Source: Flabesymbios commensalis
Taxonomy: Eukaryota; Annelida; Polychaeta; Terebellida; Flabelligeridae
Length of the DNA: 64,000 nt
Assembly (NCBI GenBank): GCA_964017125.1
Contig: OZ024909.1
Coordinates: 55,406,596-55,470,595 of the forward strand
Direction of reading: 5' to 3'
The notes under the pieces were generated by a model. That model was not told the origin of the DNA. It saw only the letters and a program-made list of their open reading frames with translations, and did not search any database. A program made the position numbers and the translations under genes. Shown piece after piece: positions 23,661-34,560 of the stretch (its first letter is position 1; the number at the start of each line of letters is the position of its first letter).

Positions 23661-24540
23661 CTTGGAATATAAAGTTATTCACGTGGATTTGCGCCTCCTC
23701 TCTGTCTCAGACCCTTTTTAACAAGATGCCTCTCGTGCTGACCCCGGACTAAACCAGCAAGTCTCGTATTAGTAGGCTGATACTTCCTCATTATGCACTG
23801 GCATCGTGACAGCAACTCGGTGAACTTAAATCACACTAATAAGGCCTCTGAGAAAATATAATGAGAACCAAATTAACAATTACGGGGTTCACTATTATGT
23901 ATTAACCCATTAAAACCCAAATTACACGTTCTGCTTTATGCATGTATTCAAAAACCAGATATGTAATCTATTGATCCTCACACTCCTGGACAATTTTTGA
24001 AAACACCAGGTAATGTTTGGACACCTTATTATATTTATATTTAATATCCGTTAGTTTTAACTCAGAGTATTGGGACAGGAAAAATGCTGTGGCATCAAAC
24101 ATATAAACCTCCTTGAATTTTAGGAGTAAATTTAATATCTAAAAAGGCGGATTATATAAATTTGTGTTCAACTTCAGTTGATTATCCAAAGGATATAATT
24201 TTTAAATGACACTAGTTATGTAACTACAATATGTTATAGAAAAAAAAAATGCATAGATATGGGCTTTAATAATATATGTAATAATCCTTTAATTGCAAAA
24301 TTCAGTTAGTTCTACGTCAGTTATTATTTAGGTTGATGACATTTTTAGGAGATGTGCATACAAAGTTCAAAAATCAAATTATGGTATTTTTCGGCTCCAA
24401 ATAGCATATAATTCCAAGTTAAAGTAGCCTTCCAGCAATTAAAAATGTCGAGTCACTGTAGTTTTACTTTAGTAAACAATAAATCAATATTGGGTTCGCA
24501 TCTCGTGCCAGCAGGTTTATCTGGTTATGTAGCCACAGTA
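23661..24540. other. unassigned AT-rich DNA
   Basis: No gene, element terminus or long repeat recognised. Confidence 0.5.
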
Positions 24541-24960
24541 ACCAGCACAGTTCTCTACAGTGCAAGCCCAGAAAACACAATACATTGAATCAATAAACCC
24601 AATATGGTGGTAGTTGATACAAATGCTGGTTTAATGCTGGCCCACCGTTTATGACGCCGAATCATCATTAAACCAACATTGTTTCACCTCTTGTTTACTG
24701 GTGTTCCACTGACAACCTGGCAAACCCAAGATATTGCGCCAACTCTGGTGTAATGTCAGTTCACCATCAGCGACACTGTTCCGGCATTAATTCGACTTTG
24801 GTTCAATGTCTTGTGTTTGATATGGAATGGGCCTCCCAGCCGACACAAGACGTTAAATCAATGTTGGCTTAACGTTGATCCACCTTCTACGACGTTGGCC
24901 CAGCTTTAAACCAAGATTGATTGAACGTTTTGTGTCCGCTGCAGTGGGCTGTATCAGTAT
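24541..24960. repeat. Three consecutive CCAACATT-family hairpins
   Basis: Segments at about 24595-24705, 24716-24825 and 24838-24955 each run from an ACACAAGA/GACGTT-like end through TTAAT...TGGCCCA to the inverted copy. In the third, ACACAAGACGTTAAATCAAT pairs with GATTGAACGTTTTGTGT. They lie head to tail, an array of one hairpin family. Confidence 0.65.
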
Positions 24961-25559
24961 GTTCAAATTAGACACATTGCCGCGCCTAGAATGACCGATT
25001 GGTCTCTCGTGTACACGTGGTTGACAACCTGATCACCTGTTCTGATTCTCCAATAAGAAAGGGCTAGGCCATATATTATGATAATCATTCCTGATTCAAC
25101 TCAAATTGAAGCAAACACCCGCTCGAAACATGGCCGCGGTACACTGAAAGCGTTGGATATATTATACAACTGTACCCACCAGTAAAAACTAGGAGATAAT
25201 TATCTGAAATTAGAAGTTTTATTACTTAAAATCGGTCCGAAAACATCTAAGTTAGGGTACTTCAAATACATGCAAAAAATCAAAATATCACCATGTTTAG
25301 AGTTGTATATTCTGTGTTATCAATCCTTGATATAAATGATTTCTGTCTGTAGGCATATGATCATGTTATAATATACGGCACATTTGACACATCATGGATG
25401 ACATCGTGTTTCTGGTTCTTCCATTTAATATGATCGATGTGTGTGGATGACACAGGAGGAAAAGGGTGATCCACCAGCATTTTTGGTACATTATAATGAT
25501 ATTTACATCTTCCCTACAGCACGGCTTGGCTTCTCGAGGCGGCAGGTCTAAGATAAGAA
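24961..25559. other. unassigned DNA
   Basis: Nothing recognised. The LINE reading frame described next becomes identifiable only from about 25575. Confidence 0.45.
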
Positions 25560-25624
25560 AACTGTTGGATTATAACAAGCTGGTTTTAAATCAGATTTTT
25601 TCACTGTCGACCACATTTTTGTTC

Positions 25625-25793
25625 TTAACCCGTTGAACACGTTATTATTATGCTACTTCGCTGTTTCTGGAACGAGATTATTTTATGACGTCATAGTTAT
25701 CTCATGCAATCAAACCAGGAGATCTCAGGAGCTTGTATCTGAATGGTCTCCCTAAATCACGGAGATCTCCGGGGCTCGTCACAAACGGGTTAA
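25625..25793. mobile_element. 169-bp TTAA-bounded MITE inside the LINE
   Basis: Left end TTAACCCGTTGAACACG, right end CGTCACAAACGGGTTAA. The flanking LINE codons read VL and then KSLADLYL in one frame if the element and one TTAA are counted out. This is direct evidence of insertion at TTAA with TTAA duplication. The interior holds CGGAGATCTCC and AGGAGATCTCAGG half-palindromes. No protein is encoded. The TTAA target and CCC-type ends fit a piggyBac-like origin. Confidence 0.85.
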
Positions 25794-26015
25794 ATCTTTA
25801 GCAGATTTATATCTTAATAAGCGCAAACTTCTTTATTGTTGCTATGTTGACTATCAGAAAGCTTTCGGCACTGTTAATAGATCAAAATTATGGACTAAAC
25901 TATTATCAATGGGAATGACGGGAAAAAAATAAGTTAATAAAAATATGTACTAAAAAGCAAAGTCAGTGCTCTCTGTCCAGGGAGTTACATTCAGTCCCTT
26001 TCCCTGTAATGCAGT

Positions 26016-26790
26016 TGTTACGAGTCTGTAATGGCATAAGCCAGGTGCACACGAAACATGGAGTGGATTGAGAGTCGGTTCAGTAGAAAACAAACCAAGA
26101 CAACTTCAACATTAAAATATTTAATACACAACAAATATAACAGACAATAACAGGGGTCTGGACCAACCGGAAACGCTGAACGACAAAAACGGGACGACTC
26201 AGCCCTTCCGCCTGACCCAGAACCCCAATCAAATATATATAATATAGGCCGTTCATAAGAACGATCCACTTCATCAACAGTCAATATAATGGGTCGGGTT
26301 CACCTGAAGTATATGATGAGAGTTCACTGTCCGAAAGTCGCTAGAGGGTGTCCCATGTAGAGATTGATCAGGTTGACTGTACCGGTCCGTCCCAAGTCCG
26401 TAGGCCCACACAGGATGGCCATATCACTGGATGACGTGCGCTCACCACACTAATTATGAATAAGTTAAAGACGGAATGTGACTTGGCTATGCATCACCAG
26501 CATGAAATTCAGCTAAATCTTCCACCGAGAATGCTGTGGGAGAAGACACTTGTACACAAGTGCACACAACCCGAAAAGACTATTCCAGAAGTTGATCTAT
26601 CTTGTACAATCTTGGGCCAACCTTCCCCCGTGACCATGCTTCGTTCAGTCACCCCTCAATGAACAATGTTGAACACAGAAGGTACCCTTATTCAAAGTGT
26701 ACTTCAACCCAGAAACATGAGCACACGGCAATACACCTGTGCGACATTTGAAGTCCCATAGTATACGTATTAACGACTCAACCCGTAACA
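26016..26790 (-). repeat. 3' LTR of the Gmr1-like element
   Basis: It opens TGTTACGAGTCTG and closes CCCGTAACA on the plus strand, a TG...CA pair with inverted TGTTACG / CGTAACA ends. It is about 775 bp, shorter than its partner. Purine-rich GGGAGGTC (minus strand) lies immediately inside it, a likely polypurine tract. Confidence 0.92.
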
Positions 26791-26929
26791 GACCTCCCAA
26801 AAAGAAGAGCTGCGTAGTGGAACATAACCAGCGAGCCAATTAATTCTTATCGGATTAACCAAAATAACCCCATTATACATTATCATGGTCATACATTTTA
26901 TATGATATTCAATACAGCAAAATCAAGTA

Positions 26930-27300
26930 TATATCTAGATTATATTTAAGATTAAATTAATTCACCACATATTTGAACATATTATATATTATCAGATTAT
27001 CTAGATTATATTTTAAACATAGCAAATCAATCATTATCTAGCTTATACTATTTCAAGATTATAATCAATACAGCGGAATCAATTGTATTATCTAGATTAT
27101 GTTTTAACATAGCAAATCAATCATATTATCTAGATTATAATGTTTCAAGATTATAATCAATACAGCGAAATCAATTGTATTATCTAGATTATGTTTTAAC
27201 ATAGCAAATCAATCATATTATCTAGATTATAATGTTTCAAGATTATAATCAATACAGCGAAATCAATTGTATTATCTAGATTATTCTAACATTATAATCG
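26930..27300 (-). repeat. 92-bp tandem repeat between RNase H and the 3' LTR
   Basis: The word TCTAGATTAT recurs at 27091, 27183 and 27275, an exact 92-bp period, with a more diverged unit before. It is very AT-rich. It lies in the element's 3' untranslated part. Confidence 0.85.
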
Positions 27301-27339
27301 ACACAGCAAAATCACTTATATTTTTATATAGCATTTTAA

Positions 27340-28600
27340 GATGCCTCGTCACACCAGTGTGCCCGACTCAAAGCATCTGCTACAACATTGTCTCTCCCTT
27401 TGATGTGCTTTACACAAATATTGAAACCTTGGAGTAATGAAGACCATCTGAGGAGACGCTGATTTTTATCTTTCATTTTTTGAATGAATACAAGCGGATT
27501 ATGATCCGTATACACTTTTGTCATCTCCTCAGATGCTCCTATATACACTTCATAGTGTTGAAGAGCTAGAATTAACGCTAGTGCTTTTTTCTCCACAGTG
27601 GAGTAATTTCTTTGAGCACGAGACAATTTCTTAGAATAGTAAGAGATAGGATGTTGAATCCCCTCTTCGTCAGTTTGTAACAAAACGGCACCTATTCCTA
27701 CATCACAAGCATCCACCGACAATGAAAAAGCTTTACTAAAATTAGGGGCCCTTAACACAGGTTCATGAGTTAAAATAGCCCTAATTGACTCAATTGACCT
27801 AATTGACTGCTGTTGTTCAGCTCCCCAAACAAATTTAGTACCCTTTTTTAGTAAGTCAGTCATTGAACTGGCCAAAACAGAGAAATTACGGCAAAATTTC
27901 CTGAAAAAACCTGCCAATCCCAGAAAACGCATAATACCCTTTTTATCGCGGGGAACAGGATATTCTTTGATAGCCAACACCTTCCCATCACTGGGCGAGA
28001 CCTTTCTTTGCCCTACTTCATGGCCAAGATATTTTAGGATTGCTTTACCGAAATCGTTTTTTTTCAGACTTACTGACAGATGATATTTTCTCAATCGTTC
28101 GAACAGGCGCTCTAAACGGATCATATGGTCTTCCCAATTATCGGAGTACACACAAAGGTCATCTATGTAAACCACTGTCCCTTCCAAATTCAGAAATACT
28201 TTACCCATCATTCGGCAAAAGATCGCTCCACTTTTTTTCATTCCGAACGGCATGACCTTATACTGGTATAGCCCCCTAGGGGTTGTAAACGCAGATATCT
28301 CGCGCGCCTCTTCAGACAACGGAGTTTGCCAGTATCCTTTTAATAAGTCTAACTTCGTCAGAAACCGGGCCCCACCAATTTGATCGATGCAGTCATCTAT
28401 TCGCGGAATCGGAAAGGTATCTGTTTTAGTTACAGAATTGAGCTTTTTGTAGTCTGTGCAAAATCTCCACGTTTTATCTGGTTTCGGAATAAGGACACAT
28501 GGGGAACTCCAGTCACTATAACTGGGCTCCACAATTCCATTCTCCAACATATAATCAATTTCTTTGTCGAGCGCAGCCCGCTTGGCAGGATTCACCCGAT
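27340..28600 (-). other. Fossil pol part: reverse transcriptase and RNase H
   Basis: Gypsy-type RT appears with SDWSSPCVLIPKPDKTWRFC, LTKLDLLKGYW, the VMPFGMKKSGAIF region and the catalytic VYIDDLCVYSDNW. The connection region FLGLAGFFRKFCRNF follows, then RNase H with SVDACDVGIGAVLLQ, the YSTVEKKALALILALQHY region and VYTDHNPLVFI. It ends with GRDNVVADALSRAH, the usual gypsy C-terminus. The RT lies downstream of the integrase in element orientation, the reverse of most gypsy elements. Confidence 0.93.
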
Positions 28601-28899
28601 AATAATGTTGTTTGATAGGTTTCGCATCGCCTACATCTACATAATGAGTTTTTGCATTGGTTTGCCCCGGAACATCAGGAAATAAATCTGAATATTTCTT
28701 TAACAGATTTTTCATATCCTCCTTTTGACTGCGAGTTAGATGTTCTAACTTAGGGTCCAACTCGGCCAAAACGTTAACATTATCAGGATTAAACCCTACT
28801 CCTATTTCTTCGTTGACCGCATCACCATCCAGTTCGACTTCTGGATTCGAGTTTATTTCTTTCCCATCCTTCTTCTGTCCCGATACAGATGAACAGACA

Positions 28900-29985
28900 G
28901 GTTTCGGCGAGCGTTTATGATAAGCTTTGAGCATATTAATATGGCATAATTGCCTTGACTTTATCCTATCTGGAGTTTTTATTATGTAATCCAAATCCCT
29001 CACACGGCTTTCAACCTCATAAGGTCCCATAAATCGCGCTTTCAAGGGCTGTCCAGGCACAGGCAAAAACATCAGAACCTGGTCGCCAGGAGCAAAAACC
29101 CTATGACGAGCATCCTTGTCATATCTCGCCTTCATATCCCCTTGGCTGCTAGAGAGATGGGCTTTGGCCATCACACAAGCCTCATACAACCTGGTGCGAA
29201 AAGTATGTACATATTTCAGTACGCTCTCTCCTTCGGACGGGGTTTCGGGATCACCCATGAAACCTTCTTTAACTACTTTTAAAGGACCACGGACGTTATG
29301 ACCAAACACCAACTCATTCGACGGAAAACCAAGAGTTCATTAACGTTTTCTCTGGCCGCAAACATTACCAACGGTACTCCCTCGTCCCAATCACGTTCGT
29401 GCTGAGAGCAGTACGCTCGTAACATCGACTTCAGAGTTTGGTGGAAGCGGTCAAGTGCTCCCTGGGTTTGCGGGTGATACGGACTTGATTTAACATGATG
29501 CACTCCTAGCTTGGCCATAGTCTGTGAAAACAGATTTGAACAAAAATTTACCCCGCGATCCGATTGCAACTCGACCGGAAATCCGAAAATCGTGAAGAAC
29601 CTTTGCAAGGCCTCGATAATGCTTCGAGTCTTGATATTCCTCAACCCAATCGCATCTACGTATCGGGTGGAAGCACACATAATGGTCAATAAATACTCTT
29701 TACCGGACTTAGTCTTGGGCAAATGGCCGACGCAGTCAATTACAATACGAGCAAAAGGTTCCCCAAACGCAGGTATCGGTTTAAGATGAGCTTTAGCTGG
29801 CTTCTGGTTTGGTTTACCTACAATTTGACATACATGACATGATTGGCAGTAGTTTTTAACACTTTTCCTCATACCTGGCCAGAAAAAATGCCGACTCAGT
29901 TTGGTCAGCGTTTTAGTCACCCCCCCATGACATGCCATTGGAGATTCGTGAGCAAGCGATAAAATACATTCACGAAACACAGTAG
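28900..29985 (-). other. Fossil pol part: integrase
   Basis: A zinc-binding HHCC segment includes HGGVTKTLTKLSRHFFWPGM and SCHVCQ. The catalytic core has IVIDCVGHLPKTKSGKEYLL and LQSDRGVNFCSNLFSQ, with the SSPYHPQTQG stretch typical of gypsy integrases. A C-terminal domain with GDQVLMFLPVPGQPLKARFMGPYEV resembles the GPF/Y module and leads into the RT part. Its position between protease and RT is the unusual feature. Confidence 0.9.
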
Positions 29986-30149
29986 GTATGACAATTTGAT
30001 GGACTGTATGCTACTCTGCGTCCTCGGGGACATCTCGTGGTCGCCATTTTCGCATTAACAGCCCATTTTTCTCATAAAAGCACACTGGATGTTGATTCGC
30101 TTCTTTAAGCGTCAACAGTCTCGTCCTCAATACGGACATTTCAGGATCA

Positions 30150-30690
30150 GTTTTTTTGTGCTTCAATCATGGAAGACCGAGTCATCCTCCTTGTCTCTTC
30201 GGACATTGCTATGGACTCATGATCCCCATTCTCTTCGCTCAACCCCTCCCAATTCATAAAGGTCTGAGAGAGATCGTATTCAGTGTCGACTTGAGGCTTC
30301 CTCGACATTGCACGTGTCGTCACGCATGCAGGGAAAATACCAGGAAAATCGTTTTCCAACATATCAGTTTTAAAATCCGATTGCGAATATTTACCCAGGA
30401 GGGGTTTCTGAACTTTAACCCTTTCCCCGGCCAAATCATTTCCCAACACTAAAGAAATGCCACGAACAGGACAACTTTTTGTGACCCCAATCGACACGAC
30501 TCCCTTTATCACCTCAGATTGCAATTCAATTTCACAAAGTGGCACGCTTTCAAAGCCTCCCCCTATACCATGAACTAATACAGAATCACCTGTGAACGAT
30601 TCGGACGGAATTGTCACAACCTCAGAACATAACAATGACTGAGCTGCCCCTGTATCTCTGAGGATGATCACGTCCTCTGCAATATTAGTT
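30150..30690 (-). other. Fossil protease part
   Basis: The aspartic protease signature ILRDTGAAQSLL is seen near 30665-30630 on the minus strand, followed by a hydrophobic stretch with GISLVLGNDLAG. This is the usual retropepsin arrangement between gag and the rest of pol. Confidence 0.85.
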
Positions 30691-30698
30691 CGTCCGAA

Positions 30699-30763
30699 AT
30701 AAATGAAATGAAATGAATCGGGCTTTAGGCCACCTTTGTGCACATATAGGCTAAATTGGGCCA
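30699..30763 (-). mobile_element. SINE 3' fragment inserted in the LTR element
   Basis: The 3' end of the two-module SINE (CCCAATTTAGCCTATATGTG through CCCGATTCATTTCATTTC on the minus strand) is flanked by the 12-bp direct repeat AGTTCGTCCGAA (30687-30698 and 30764-30775). It is a 5'-truncated insertion only about 65 bp long, so the SINE family was active after this LTR element arose. Confidence 0.92.
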
Positions 30764-30775
30764 AGTTCGTCCGAA

Positions 30776-32080
30776 TTTCACCCTCCCTTTAGACACGAAA
30801 GGTGCGAAATCTGGATCAACAGGTATATCCAATTTTCCTTTTATAACACTTTCACTTTTTCCAGCTTTACCTTTGTCAACGCTCGGTATGGCGGTCATCG
30901 ATTTAACAACATTCAACAACATATTATTTTTACCAGTGGCTGTAGCATTACCTCTGGAAAATCTGGCACAAGCTATGCTAATATGTCCAAGTTTGCCGCA
31001 CTGCCCACATTTCTGGTCAGACCAGCAATCGGCAACACTGTGTCCAGCTTTCCCACATTTTTTACATTCTCTCGACATACGGTCATTTGTCCGGTTCGTA
31101 TTTTTCTGACCACCGGAATGACTAGTATTTGCAAATTGTTTACTATCTGTAGCAGTACCGTTCCTGCCAGGACCATTTCCAACAAACTTTTTATCATTGC
31201 CTCTATGACCTCTCAAGTTATTGTGGTACGCACCCCGGCTTATAAATTTATGTGTTAAAGCATAATCATCGGCTGACGATGCAGCTTTCTTAAGTTCATT
31301 TATCTCCTTTTCATCAAGAAACGTTTTAAAGCTATCGGGTAGTTTATTTTTTAACTGTTCAACTAGGACTAGCTCCCGTAGTTTAGTAAAGTCCTCGCCG
31401 ATATCACGAGATACGCACCCCCTATCACATGCAATCTTGAGATTTCTAGCTTGATCCATATACGGTTTGCTATCGCCCTTCGACATATCTCGAAATTTTC
31501 TGAGATATGCTTCTCGTACGAGCTCATACGCTTTGAGAATCTCACGTTTTACTACATCATAATCTTCACACTGACTAGTATCAAGTGCTGCATAAACAAT
31601 TTGTGCCTTACCTTTAAGTACACTTTGCAAAAGTAGAGTTCGAATTTTAGATGGCCATTCTAACCGATCTGCCACTTTCTCAAACAGAAGAAAAAATCCA
31701 TCTACCTCTTTTTCATTAAATTCAGGCACAAGTTTAATATTACGCTGTACGTCTATTGAACTATTTCTGCCCGTACCAGGTGTACCACCTGCTTTTCTTT
31801 CTCTGCAGCTTCGAAATTTCGCACTTTTTCAGCTTCATCTGCCTCGAATTTTCGAGCTTTTTCAGCTTTGGTGGCGCGCAACTCCTCCAATTCTACCAAC
31901 TGGCTAGTCTCGACTAGGCTACTTTCAGCCGGCCTCGACGGCACTGTGGTTGCCCTCAGGATATCCTCGTCAATATACCACTCTGTGGCTATATCTACGA
32001 GATCGACTTTGCGTATGTATCCCGACGGTAATTCTATAGCTAGCTCTTTAATCAGTATTAGTAACTGCGGACGTTTCAAT
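30776..32080 (-). other. Fossil gag part with two zinc knuckles
   Basis: The matrix/capsid-like region includes KEVDGFFLLFEKVADRLEW and WPSKIRTLLLQSVLKGKAQI, a pattern shared with gag proteins of gypsy-type and retrotransposon-derived families. The nucleocapsid has two CX2CX4HX4C knuckles, CKKCGKAGHSVADC and CGQCGKLGHISIAC. An upstream charged, coiled-coil-like stretch rich in EKARKFEADEAEKV lies at the N-terminal side. Confidence 0.9.
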
Positions 32081-32282
32081 GCAACAATTCTGTTTGCATC
32101 TGGAGAGCCAAAAAATTTCTAACATCGAAGTCTGCCATGTCTTCTACCATCCACTCTCAATCCACTCACTTGCACCTTTTGCAAATCCCTCTAGAACACT
32201 GAATCCTCAGACCCAGCGCCACTAGCAAAAATTTACAAAATTACTCAGATCCAAAACCACAGTCGCTCGATACGTCACTGTG

Positions 32283-32300
32283 ATCCCGGACGAGCCCCCA
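32283..32300 (-). other. Primer-binding site, tRNA-Pro type
   Basis: Two bases inside the 5' LTR, the minus strand reads TGGGGGCTCGTCCGGGAT. This is the 18-nt sequence known as the tRNA-Pro primer site of murine leukaemia virus and related retroviruses. The position right beside the LTR fits a PBS. Confidence 0.9.
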
Positions 32301-32302
32301 AC

Positions 32303-33259
32303 TGTTACGAGTCTGTAATGGCATAAGCCAGGTGCACTCGAAACATGGAGTGGATTGAGAGTCGGTTCAGTAGAAAACAAACCAAGACAACTTCAACATT
32401 AAAATATTTAATACACAACAAATATAACAGACAATAACAGGGGTCTGGACCAACCGGAAACGCTGAACGACAAAAACGGTACGACTCAGCCCTTCCGCCT
32501 GACCCAGAACCCCAATCAAATATATATAATATAGGCCGTTCATAAGAACGATCAACTTCATCAACAGTCAATATAATGGGTCGGGTTCACCTGAAGTATA
32601 TGATGAGACGTCACCGAGGTGGAGTCCATGCGCACTTTTGCCAGAGTTCACTGTCCGAAAGTCGCTAGAGGGTGTCCATGTAAAGATTGATCAGGTTGAT
32701 TGTACCGGTCCGTCCTAAGTCCGTAGGCGCACACAGGATGGCCATATCACTGGATGACGTGCGCTCACCACACTAATTATGAATAAGTTAAAGACGGAAT
32801 GTGACTTGGCTATGCATCACCAGCATGAAGTTCAGCTAAATCTTCCACCGAGAATGCTGTGGGAGAAGACTCATAACGTGCTGACTTCATCTGGGTGCCG
32901 CTGCCTGTCCGTGAAGGTACATGGAGTCATCTCTCTGTCTGAGTAGCGTTCAGCACAATCCTCGTAGCACACTCTGTCCAAACAAAAGAACACAACACTT
33001 TTATCAATTGCACACAGCTTGTACACAAGTGCACACAACTCGAAAAGACTATTCCAGAAGTTGATCTATCTTGTACAATCTTGGGCCAACCTTCCCCCGT
33101 GACCATGCTTCGTTCAGTCACCCCTCAATGAACAATGTTGAACACAGAAAGTACCCTAATTCAAAGTGTACTTCAACCCAGAAACATGAGCACATGGCAA
33201 TACACCTGTGCGACATTTGAAGTCCCATAGTATACGTATTAACGACTCAACCCGTAACA
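32303..33259 (-). repeat. 5' LTR of the Gmr1-like element
   Basis: It has the same termini as the left LTR and is about 957 bp. The shared part is highly similar to 26016-26790, with roughly a dozen substitutions by eye. Confidence 0.92.
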
Positions 33260-33639
33260 CAGTAGCTCGCCAAGGAGAACATAATGACCCCACTGTTATT
33301 CTCTATTTACTTAGCAGACTTAAACAACATGTTGGTTGAACAATGTACTGGCCTAAGACAGGGGAGACGAAAAATGTGACACCTTAGAAATTTACAACTT
33401 AGATTCTGTAATTTTATTCTGGCTATTAATAAGTCCACCTGTTAAAATATGGTGTATGGAGAATTAGGAATCACAACTTTAGATAATGATATTAAAGCTA
33501 GAATGATTGTATACTGGGCAAAGCTTGTCAGTGAAGATCAGACTAAAATCTCGCAAATGATCTACTCTTTATTATATAAATTGGATGAATTTAATATTTT
33601 TAAATCAAAATGGTAATGGGAATAGAGTTCAAATTAGAA

Positions 33640-34560
33640 GGATCAAACTTCATGGGGATTGAAATCATGTAATTGCAGCGCACTTCAGCTGGAATAAAAA
33701 CAGTACAACATATTTGGGCGAGGTACAGACTATCAGGCAGACGTCACTGAAACAAGACGCCGGCATGGTCGGCCGATCGAAGCAGACGCCATCTCGTGAA
33801 GGCAGACGTCTGAAGATGCTGTCAAGGTTGGGACGTGTGAAGACTACATCGGAGTTGTCCTTTGAATCGAGCGCGTTTTTGGTACGCATTTGTCATAAAA
33901 AAACTGTGAGGCGACGGCTACATATATGCAGGTGACATATTCAGCCTTTTGCCAAGAAAAAAACCTCATGGCTCATACCCAAACCGGCAGAACCACATCC
34001 ATCAGATTCATGATTGACGTGAATGATGTTGGAGAAAAAGGAATGGAGTATGAATCCAGACGAAATGCGATTTTGGATACGAAGAAACGTTTCTGTTATG
34101 GTTTGAGGATGCATCCTCATCCATGGCTTTGAGATTAAAATCTCAACCAGCATTCTCACATTGACCCCATGGATGTAAATTTGCTGGAGCCAGTAGAGCA
34201 AATGTTTAGGGACCAGCAACACCCATTTATGTTCCAGTAAGACAATGTTCTTAGCCACAGGGCCATGGTGGTGTTGACATGGTTCGAAAACAACTATAGA
34301 CGCAAGATATTATGTCCTCCGCAGTCTCCAGATGTAAATCATATTAAAAACATCTGAAGTTGAATGAAAAAGGTACAGGAGAGGTAAAACGAGTCACATG
34401 TGAAGAAATTAAAGCAGCTTTGTTCAGAAGCTCTAACATAATTCGTCCTGCAAAGATCAGAACAGTGTTTTCGTCTCCGCTCAGGAGAGCAGCCGCCATT
34501 ATAAGATCACGTTGATACCCTACTATATATTAATTGTGACACTAATTATGTTTCATATAG
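33640..34560 (+). mobile_element. Decayed Tc1-like DNA transposon
   Basis: Transposase remnants run from a helix-turn-helix-like region (about 33670-33900; IWARYRLSGR and SADRSRRH) to the catalytic domain. A RFMIDVNDVGEK stretch (about 34000-34030) and SVMV.GC (about 34090) match the Tc1 core. QDNVLSHRAMVVLTWFENNY at 34238-34297 and CPPQSPDVNHIKNI at 34313-34354 match the end of the catalytic domain. From the second Asp (34241) to the expected Glu codon (34346) there are 34 intervening residues, the Tc1 DD34E spacing, but that codon is AAA (Lys). Stops and frameshifts are numerous, so it is inactive. Terminal inverted repeats were not found. Confidence 0.85.

Larger units (their letters stand above)
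26016..33259 (-). mobile_element. Gmr1-like Ty3/gypsy-type LTR retrotransposon (fossil), whole span
   Basis: This LTR element on the minus strand has both LTRs, a primer-binding site, gag, protease, integrase, reverse transcriptase and RNase H. The order is gag-PR-INT-RT-RH. Most Ty3/gypsy elements have INT last; INT before RT with gypsy-type RT is the known hallmark of the Gmr1 group. A 4-bp direct repeat CAGT (26012-26015 and 33260-33263) flanks it. It sits in the reverse-transcriptase region of an older LINE. It looks structurally near-complete but broken, with roughly two to four breaks by eye plus an inserted SINE fragment. LTR divergence is about a dozen substitutions in about 770 aligned bases, so it is fairly young. 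No envelope gene was seen. Confidence 0.9.

Noticed and set aside
26930-27300. CRISPR-like array
   Set aside because: These are plain 92-bp tandem repeats with no unique spacers, in an animal LTR element.
26016-33259. Endogenous retrovirus with envelope
   Set aside because: No envelope-like frame with signal peptide and membrane anchor is seen between RNase H and the 3' LTR; that space holds AT-rich tandem repeats. The tRNA-Pro site alone is not evidence of a retrovirus.
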